The position numbers and the translations under genes are program-made. From Alcaligenaceae bacterium (GTDB lineage Bacteria; Pseudomonadota; Gammaproteobacteria; Burkholderiales; Burkholderiaceae_B): a stretch of 64,000 bases of DNA. Below the pieces are notes generated by a model that did not search any database, was not told where the DNA came from, and saw nothing but the letters and a program-made list of their open reading frames with translations. Below are positions 57,237-64,000 of the stretch, piece after piece; position 1 is the stretch's first letter; every line of letters starts with the position of its first letter. The DNA lies in the NCBI GenBank assembly GCA_013416435.1, contig JACCEN010000003.1, positions 124,001-188,000 on the forward strand. Direction: 5' to 3'.

Positions 57237-58181
57237 ATGTTTGCTTATCTTGCACGACGCATTGCGCAGACCATCCCCACATTGCTGCTGGTGGCGCTGG
57301 CAGTGTTTGCGCTGCTGCGGCTCATCCCCGGAGACCCGGCCCAGCTGATGCTGGGGGATGGCGCCGACGCCGAATCGCTGGCCAGGCTGCGCGAGCAGAT
57401 GGGACTGACCGGCTCCTTGCCGGCGCAATTCATGCACTGGCTGTCCGCCGTGCTGCGGGGCGACTTCGGCCACTCCCTCAGCGACGGGCAGCCCGTGCTG
57501 CCCGTCATCATCGAGCGTTTCCAGGTCAGCGCCACCATCGTCGTGGTGGCTGTCGCCATTGCCGTGTGCATCGCCGTGCCCGCCGGGCTGGTGGCCGCAT
57601 GGAAGCAGAACAAGGCGCTGGACGTCGGCATCGTCATGACGGCGACCCTGCTGCTGTCCATCCCGAGCTTCTGGCTGGGCATGCTGCTCTTGCTATTGTT
57701 CGGACTGCAGTTGAACTGGCTTCCCGTCGTGGGCTACGTGGCGTTGACCGATAGTTTCTCGCAAGGAATCCTGTATGTGATCCTGCCGATCGCCACGTTG
57801 GCCATGGTCGAAACGGGCGTATTCACGCGCATGTCGCGCGCCAGCGCCATCGAGGTCCTGCGCCTGGAATATGTCGCCCATGCCCGGGCCAAGGGCGTGC
57901 CCGAGGCCAGCGTATTGCGCCGCCACGTCCTGCCCAATGCTTTTGCGCCCACCTTGACGCTCATCGGCTTGATGCTGGGCAATCTGCTGGGGGGCATTGC
58001 CGTGCTGGAAACCGTGTTCACCCTGCCTGGACTGGGCCGTCACCTGGTCGACGCCATCTTTGCGCGGGACTACCCCGTCATTCAGGGGTGTTTGCTGTTC
58101 ACCGCGCTGATATACGTTTGCGTGAACCTCGTCGTGGACTTGTGCTACCCCTTGTTTGACCCACGCGTGACAGCGCAGTAG
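57237..58181 (+). CDS. ABC permease, DppB type
   Basis: 314 residues with six membrane helices. The start MFAYLARRIAQTIPTLLLVALAVFALLRLIPGDPAQLMLG is diagnostic of DppB/OppB, and RMSRASAIEVLRLEYVAHARAKGVPEASVLRRHVLPNAFAPTLTLIG is the coupling loop. It is read with the binding protein (28-bp gap) and the DppC-type permease (8-bp gap). Confidence 0.92.
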   Translation: MFAYLARRIAQTIPTLLLVALAVFALLRLIPGDPAQLMLGDGADAESLARLREQMGLTGSLPAQFMHWLSAVLRGDFGHSLSDGQPVLPVIIERFQVSATIVVVAVAIAVCIAVPAGLVAAWKQNKALDVGIVMTATLLLSIPSFWLGMLLLLLFGLQLNWLPVVGYVALTDSFSQGILYVILPIATLAMVETGVFTRMSRASAIEVLRLEYVAHARAKGVPEASVLRRHVLPNAFAPTLTLIGLMLGNLLGGIAVLETVFTLPGLGRHLVDAIFARDYPVIQGCLLFTALIYVCVNLVVDLCYPLFDPRVTAQ

Positions 58182-58189
58182 GACGGATC

Positions 58190-59002
58190 ATGAAGCGTAT
58201 TCAAATCAACACACTCATAGGCGGGGTGCTGATCGGCGTCGTTGGGCTGTTGGCCCTGACGGCCGTTTTCTGGACGCCATACGATCCCCTGGCCTTGAAC
58301 CTGCGTGCGCGGCTGCAAGCGCCCAGCGCCATGTACTGGCTGGGTACCGATGAATTCGGCCGCGATGTGCTCAGCCGCATCATGCAGGGAGCGGCCACGA
58401 GCTGGCTGCTGTCCATCGTCACCGTATCGATCGCGGTCGTGGCCGGAGCGCTCATCGGCGGCATGGCGGGATTTCTCCGGGGGCCGACCGACAGGGCCTT
58501 GATGATGGTCAACGATGCGCTCCTGGCATTTCCGGGCATTCTGCTCGCCATGGGCATACTGGTCATCGTCGGCCCAAACAAGTGGGGCATCGTATTGGCC
58601 TTGTCGCTGGCGTACACGCCATCGGTGGTGCGCGTCGTACGGGGCTCCGTGCTTTCCATCCGTGAAAAAGAACACATAGAGGCCTCCCGCATCATGGGGA
58701 ATTCCGAGTGGTACACCATGTGGCGGCATATTCTGCCCAACTGCATCGCGCCCGTGGCCGTGCTGGCAACCAGCATGTTCGGATGGGTGCTCCTGTCGGA
58801 AAGCGCGCTGAGTTTCCTGGGACTGGGTGTCCCGCCTCCGGCGCCAACCTGGGGCAACATGCTGGCCGGTGCCCGCACCTATATGAACACGGCGGTGTGG
58901 CTGGGTATTGCTCCAGGCCTGTGCATCGCAATGACACTGCTTGGCGTCAACCTCCTGGGCGACAGCCTGCGCGATCGTCTCGATCCGAGGATGGCCCGAT
59001 GA
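58190..59002 (+). CDS. ABC permease, DppC type
   Basis: 270 residues. YDPLALNLRARLQAPSAMYWLGTDEFGRDVLSRIMQGAATSWLLSIVTV is the DppC start, VVRVVRGSVLSIREKEHIEASRIMGNSEWYTMWRHILPNCIAPVAVLA the coupling loop, and SALSFLGLGVPPPAPTWGNMLAGARTYM the family end block. It forms the transmembrane pair with the DppB-type permease. Its stop overlaps the start of the fused ATPase gene (ATGA). Confidence 0.92.
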   Translation: MKRIQINTLIGGVLIGVVGLLALTAVFWTPYDPLALNLRARLQAPSAMYWLGTDEFGRDVLSRIMQGAATSWLLSIVTVSIAVVAGALIGGMAGFLRGPTDRALMMVNDALLAFPGILLAMGILVIVGPNKWGIVLALSLAYTPSVVRVVRGSVLSIREKEHIEASRIMGNSEWYTMWRHILPNCIAPVAVLATSMFGWVLLSESALSFLGLGVPPPAPTWGNMLAGARTYMNTAVWLGIAPGLCIAMTLLGVNLLGDSLRDRLDPRMAR

Positions 59003-60678
59003 ACGCAGCACACGAAACACTGCTGCAGGTGCGCGGCCTGTCGCTGCGGGCTCAGGCAAGCGGACAAGCCATCGTCAAGGGCGTCGATTTCGATGTCCGG
59101 CCCGGCGAGTTCCTTGCGATCGTGGGGGAATCGGGCAGCGGCAAGACCATGGTCGCTCGCGCAATCATGGGCTTGACGCCGCGGGGCGTGGAAGTATCGG
59201 GCGGTCAGATTCTGTTCGACGGTCACGACCTCTTGCAATGCTCGCCCAAGCAGCTGCAGGCTTTGCGCGGCTCACAGCTGGGCATGGTCTTTCAAGAGCC
59301 CATGGTGTCCCTCAACCCCGCGCATCGCATCGGCGCACAGATGGCCGAGGGCCTGAAGCTGCACACGCGTCTCACCGGCAAGGAGATCCGGCAGAAGTGC
59401 ATCGACATGCTCCGCCGCGTGCGCATCGAAGACCCGGAACGTTGCCTGGAAGCCTACCCGCACGAGTTTTCCGGAGGCATGCGCCAGCGCATCATGCTGG
59501 CCAGCGTCATGCTGCTGCAGCCGCGCCTGCTGATCGCCGATGAACCCACGACGGCGCTGGACATGCTGGCCCAGCGCGAAGTCCTGGACCTCATGGTGGA
59601 ACTGGCCACCCAGGAGCGCACGGCCGTCATTCTGATAACCCACAACCTGGGCCTGGTGTCGCGCTACGCCCAGCGCGTCATGGTGATGTGTCGGGGCGAC
59701 GTGGTCGAAACCGGCGGTGTGCGGCAGGTGCTGCAGTCTCCTGCGCATGAATACACGCGCAGCCTGCTTGCCGCTTTGCCGAAGCCCGGGCAGGCCCGGC
59801 CGCCTCATCGCGCCTGCGGCGACGTCGTCATTCGCGTTCAGGATCTGCAGGTCGTCTATCCCGGCTCGCGAAAGGGATTATTCGGCCGGCATGTGCCTCA
59901 TCATGTGCTCAAGCAAGTCAGCCTGGACGTCCATGCCGGCGAAACCGTGGCGGTCGTTGGCGGCAGCGGCTCCGGCAAGACGACGCTGGGTCGGGCCATC
60001 CTGAACGTGGTCCCGACTTCGGGAGGACGCGTGCTGTACCGGGGCGTCAATGTGGGCGAAGCCCGGGGAGCGGACCGCCACCGTTTCCGGTTGGGTTGCC
60101 AACTGGTTTTCCAGGATCCTTATTCATCGCTGGATCCCCGCATGCGAGTCCATGCCATCGTTGCCGAGCCCCTGCGGCTGGTTCCCGACCTGGATGCGCG
60201 CGAAAAGAAGCGCCGTACGGACGAAACCCTGGATGAAGTCGGGCTGCTGCACCTGGCACAGCGCTGGCCGCATGAGCTCTCGGGCGGACAGCGCCAGCGC
60301 GTCGCCATTGCGCGGGCCCTGGTCCGCCGTCCTGAATTCGTCGTGGCGGATGAGCCGGTATCGGCGCTGGACATGACCATACAGGCGCAGGTACTGGCGC
60401 TTTTCCGCGACCTGCAGGCGCATCACGGCTTCGCCTGCATGTTCATCAGCCATGACCTGCTGGCGGTCGAGCAAATCGCCGGAAGAGTGGTCGTCATGGA
60501 AAAGGGATCCATCGTGGAACAGGGCCCGACAGCCCAGGTGCTCATCTCTCCGCGTCATCCCTATACCCGGGCGCTGCTCGATGCGGCGCCGGCGGTGGAG
60601 ATCGGCGATGACGCCTCGACCGGCGGCGACGGAAAGTTGTGTCCGCATATTGCTGGAGCATATGCGATGGGAGGCTGA
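58999..60678 (+). CDS. Fused double ABC ATPase, DppD-DppF type
   Basis: 559 residues carrying two full ATPase domains. The first has Walker A GESGSGKT (near 44), signature FSGGMRQRIMLASVM and Walker B LLIADEPTTALDM; the second has GGSGSGKTT (near 323), [16 protein letters not shown] and VVADEPVSALDMTIQ. In E. coli-like systems these are separate DppD and DppF proteins; the fusion is common in other proteobacteria. It powers the importer encoded by the three preceding genes. Confidence 0.92.
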   Translation: MNAAHETLLQVRGLSLRAQASGQAIVKGVDFDVRPGEFLAIVGESGSGKTMVARAIMGLTPRGVEVSGGQILFDGHDLLQCSPKQLQALRGSQLGMVFQEPMVSLNPAHRIGAQMAEGLKLHTRLTGKEIRQKCIDMLRRVRIEDPERCLEAYPHEFSGGMRQRIMLASVMLLQPRLLIADEPTTALDMLAQREVLDLMVELATQERTAVILITHNLGLVSRYAQRVMVMCRGDVVETGGVRQVLQSPAHEYTRSLLAALPKPGQARPPHRACGDVVIRVQDLQVVYPGSRKGLFGRHVPHHVLKQVSLDVHAGETVAVVGGSGSGKTTLGRAILNVVPTSGGRVLYRGVNVGEARGADRHRFRLGCQLVFQDPYSSLDPRMRVHAIVAEPLRLVPDLDAREKKRRTDETLDEVGLLHLAQRWPHELSGGQRQRVAIARALVRRPEFVVADEPVSALDMTIQAQVLALFRDLQAHHGFACMFISHDLLAVEQIAGRVVVMEKGSIVEQGPTAQVLISPRHPYTRALLDAAPAVEIGDDASTGGDGKLCPHIAGAYAMGG

Positions 60679-60747
60679 GGCCGATGGATGCTGTATGCTG
60701 TGTCATGCACTTTGCATACCACCCCAGTCATTCAGGGAGTTCCCATC

Positions 60748-60885
60748 ATGGCTAAAGGTCAGGTCCGCGGCAATAAAGAGCCCAAGAAGCCCAAGCAGCC
60801 GCCCAAGCCCGTCATTCCTGCGTCGGGAGCAGGCGCAACTCCTTTCAAGGGGGGCTCACGCATATCGGATCCAAAACGAAAATAG
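60748..60885 (+). CDS. Small basic hypothetical protein
   Basis: 45 residues: MAKGQVRGNKEPKKPKQPPKP, then PVIPASGAGATPFKGGSRISDPKRK. It is very rich in Lys, Pro and Gly and probably disordered. The start is set by CAGGGAG upstream of ATG 60748; an earlier start at 60688 adds an unlikely arm. Similar short MAKGQxRxNxExKKPK proteins are widespread in beta-proteobacteria with unknown function. The ndvB reading frame runs directly into or over its end. Confidence 0.65.
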   Translation: MAKGQVRGNKEPKKPKQPPKPVIPASGAGATPFKGGSRISDPKRK

Positions 60886-60887
60886 GC

Positions 60888-63800
60888 CCCTCGCCCTGGA
60901 GCGACAGGGCGCCGGTCAGGCACGAACTCTTTGGCACAGAGCGGCTCGCTCAGCACGCGCGCAGCCTGGCGCTGGATCAAGCTGTTACAGCCAGGCCGCG
61001 CAGGGCGCCTTCATTGCGAAAGCGCCTCGATCAAAATGCCGCTGTCTTGTTGTCGGCCTATCGCTCGAGTGCGGCGGAGTTGGAAGCCGGCCGTGGCATC
61101 GAGCCGGCGGCCGAATGGCTGCTCGATAATTATCATGTGGTCGAAGAACAAATCTGGCAGATCCGCGATGATCTGCCTCCGGGTTTCTATCGCCAATTGC
61201 CCAAGCTTGCCTCAGGACCGTTTGCAGGCTACCCGCGTGTGCTGGGCGTCGCATGGGCGTTCGTCGCCCATACCGACAGCAATTTCGACCCCAATGCGTT
61301 GCGGCGATTCATTGCGGCCTATCAGTCCGTGCAATTGCTCACGATCGGCGAACTCTGGGCAGTTGCCATAACCCTGCGCATCGTCCTGGTCGAGAACCTC
61401 AGGCGGCTGGCTGATGAAATCGTCGCGGGCCGCAAGGAGCGCAACGAGGCCGATGAGCTTGCGGACAAGCTGTTGAAGTTCGACGGGCGATACGGTACGC
61501 GGGACTTTCATGGCAATTCCCGGATACGGGCGCCGCTTTCGGAAATGTTCGCGGCTCAGCTCAGCAAGCGCCTGCGTGATCAGGATCCGCGCGAAACGCC
61601 TGCATTGGCGTGGCTGGATGAGCAGCTGGGCTCGCAAGGCACAAGCCGGGACGACGTGGTGCAGCAAGCGCAGCAACGGCAGGGGGCATCCAACGTCAGT
61701 GTGCGCAACGTAATCACCAGCATGCGCCTGATCTCCGACATCGACTGGGCGGACTGGTTCGAAAGCGTCAGCCTAGTCGACGGGCGGCTTAGGGAGGCGA
61801 GCGCATTCGGTGAGATGGATTTCGCCACGCGTGATCTCTATCGCAAAGCCATTGAAGACTTGGCGCGAGGCGCCCATATGACCGAAATGGAGGTGGCGCA
61901 GGCTGTCCTGGCCGCTGCCGCGAAGGCGGAGGCAGCGGCCAAAGATGAGGACAGGGAACGGCAGGGCGACCCGGGATACCATTTGATTGCACAAGGACGA
62001 GCCCTGTTCGAAGCCGAGATAGCGTATAAGCCGCCCGGGCGCTTGCGCCTGAACCGCCTCACGATACGCAGCGGGATGGCCGGCTACGTCAGCGTCATCC
62101 TGGGGGGCACAGCCATTGTGTCCTGGCTCGCGCTTTGGGTGATATGGTCGCCGGGCATGGCGGCGGGCGTCGTCTTCTTATTCATGCTTCTTTCGCTGTT
62201 TCCGATTACCGAAATGGTGACGGCGCTCGCGAATCGGGTGATTACCTGGAATTTCGGCGCTTCCGTCCTGCCGGGCATGGACCTGAGCGCCAACGTGCCG
62301 GAACAATATAGAACCGTGGTGGTGGTGCCCACTCTTCTGACCAGCGAAGCCGAACTGTTGGCCCAGATCGAGCAGCTCGAGGTGCATTATCTATCGGGGA
62401 GCGGCGGCGACATGGTTTTTGCGCTGCTTACCGATGGCTTGGATGCCGAGACGGAAACGACACCGAACGATACCGCGTTGTTGGCGGCGGGAGCCGCCGC
62501 GATTACGAAACTCAATGAAAGGCACGGGTCTGCGGCGGCGGGAAGCCGGTTCCTGCTATTGAACCGGCGTCGGCTCTACAACCCATCTGAAGGGAAGTGG
62601 ATGGGCTGGGAGCGGAAGCGCGGCAAATTGCATGAGCTGAACCGTTTGCTGCGCGGAGCGGAAGACACCAGTTATGCGCCCATCCCGCAATTGGCCCAGC
62701 GATTGCCGGTCAATGTGCGTTATGTGATTACGCTGGATGCTGATACCCGGCTGCCAAGGGATACCGCTCAGAAGCTCATCGGCAAGATGGCGCATCCGCT
62801 GAACCGTCCCCTTTTCGATGCAGCTGCCCAAAGAATCATGGCCGGGCATGCGATTCTCCAGCCGCGGGTGACCCCGTCGCTGCCGTTGCATCCAGATGGC
62901 TCCGTATATCAGCGCCTGTTTTCGAGTCCAGGGGGATTGGATCCTTATGCGGCGGCCGTGTCCGACGTCTACCAGGACCTGTTCGGCGAAGGATCCTACA
63001 CGGGAAAGGGAATATACGAGATAGATGCGTTCGAGGCGGCTCTTGCCGGGCGCGTTCCTGAAAACGCCATGCTCAGTCATGATTTGTTCGAGGGCGTATT
63101 CGCCCGGGCTGGCCTGGCTTCGGATGTCGAGGTGGTCGAAGAATTCCCGGCCCGCTACGATGTGGCGGCCAAGCGAACGCATCGATGGACACGCGGGGAT
63201 TGGCAATTGCTCCCCTGGCTGTTTGGGCGGCGCGCGGGCAATCGTGCAGTGCCTTCGGTGGGCAGGGGAAAGATGTTGGATAATCTGCGCCGCTCGGTGC
63301 AGGCGCCGGCCAATTTCCTGGCGTTGGGCGCGGCTTGGATGCTGCCTATGCCGGCCGCCTTTGCGGCGACGGCGCTCATCGTGCTTTGTGCGGTGGTCCC
63401 CGTCATGTTGCCCGCCTTTAGTTCGATGCTATTTCGCCGAAGCAGCGTGTCGTTGCGTGGCCGGATGTCGTTGTTCGCCCAGGATATCTACTTGGCGGGC
63501 GGACAAGTGCTGGTGTCATTCACGTTCTTGGCCGATAGCGCATGGAGGATGTCCGATGCGATTATCCGCACGCTGGTCCGGTTGTACCTCACCCGTCACC
63601 ACTTGCTGGAGTGGACGACGGCAGCGCAGTCCGCGGGTGGCGCGAGGCTGGACATGGGCGGCTTCTACCGCTTGATGTGGCCAAGCGCTTGCCTTGCCGT
63701 GGCGATGGCGGCGGTGCTGCTGCTGGTGGAGTCGGGCTCCTGGCCGCTCGTCTTGCCTTTTACGGCACTTTGGTTGGCTGGCCCAGCCTGCGCCTGGTGG

Positions 63801-64000
63801 GTGAGCAGGCCACGGGCGTTGGCATCCGAGTTGATCGTGTCGGCACGGACTGCTGTCGCGTTGCGCCGCAGCGCCCGCCAAACCTGGCGATACTTCGAAG
63901 TCTTCGTGACGGCGGACGACCATATGCTGCCGCCCGACAATTTTCAGGAAACGCCCGATCCCGTTCTGGCCCGGCGTACTTCGCCGACAAATATCGGGCT
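60888..64000 (+). CDS. ndvB: Cyclic beta-1,2-glucan synthase NdvB, N-terminal part (cut by window end)
   Basis: An open frame of 1037 residues continues past the window. WSDRAPVRHELFGTERLAQHARSLA and PAAEWLLDNYHVVEEQIWQIRDDLPPGFYRQLPKLASGPFAGYPRV match the start of NdvB. Membrane helices follow near residues 400-445, then the GT84 glycosyltransferase domain with YVITLDADTRLPRDTAQKLIGKMAHPLNRP (near 610-640), HDLFEG and RTHRWTRGDWQLLPWL, and more helices near the window end. NdvB makes and exports cyclic glucan to the periplasm. The start codon is unclear: the frame has no ATG, GTG or TTG before TTG 61014, although homology begins near 60891. Confidence 0.85.

Overview
The window is GC-rich DNA from a beta-proteobacterium, most likely an Alcaligenaceae member of the Bordetella/Achromobacter type. 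This is an inference from family content: five Bug-type (TctC) periplasmic binding proteins, many CaiB/BaiF CoA-transferase, MmgE/PrpD, IclR and GntR genes, and an NdvB-type cyclic glucan synthase. I saw no rRNA, tRNA, CRISPR array, phage gene or transposase. Nearly all of it is accessory catabolism: small regulated operons, most with their own solute-binding protein.

Layout. 0-2.8 kb: the end of putA, a dpkA-like reductase and a decayed GntP permease. 3.1-24.7 kb: a large acyl-CoA island with two CoA-transferases, three crotonases, two MaoC-like proteins, two acyl-CoA dehydrogenases, MmgE/PrpD, two Bug proteins, an alpha/beta hydrolase, a dienoyl-CoA-reductase-like SDR, a split AtuA, a biotin-dependent acyl-CoA carboxylase pair and two overlapping IclR regulators. 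It resembles an atu/liu-type pathway for a methyl-branched or isoprenoid acid. All its main promoter regions share a 27-bp motif that I read as a common operator. 24.7-30.2 kb: Hsp20, a dienelactone-hydrolase-like enzyme, a HutC-type GntR, and a dialkylglycine-decarboxylase-like transaminase with a Bug protein. 30.2-34.6 kb: LysR, Bug, D-aminoacylase-like amidohydrolase and RutE-like reductase. 34.7-43.2 kb: a lactonase-like metallohydrolase, an FCD GntR and MmgE/PrpD, divergent from a carboxymuconolactone-decarboxylase-like gene, a beta-hydroxyacid dehydrogenase, an ABC importer and a second MmgE/PrpD. 43.3-50.9 kb: metNIQ-like importer divergent from an IclR-Bug-acylating aldehyde dehydrogenase-CoA ligase cluster that resembles sulfoacetate (sauST) catabolism. 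51-52 kb: a spermidine-synthase-like protein bracketed by repeat triplets. 52-60.7 kb: omega-transaminase, a GntR with two winged-helix domains, a C45 acyltransferase/peptidase and a Dpp-type importer with a fused double ATPase. 60.7-64 kb: a small basic protein and the start of ndvB, cut by the window end.

The most striking non-coding feature is a family of about 21 short hairpins, each with 13-bp arms of the form GGGGTCAGACCCC around a loop of about 4 nt. They lie between genes in clusters of one to three. Base changes in one arm are matched in the other while the loop drifts, which points to selection on, or copying of, a folded structure. Two coding sequences end inside such hairpins, and one permease is truncated beside a cluster.

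All functional names come from reading motifs and context by eye; no database search was run.
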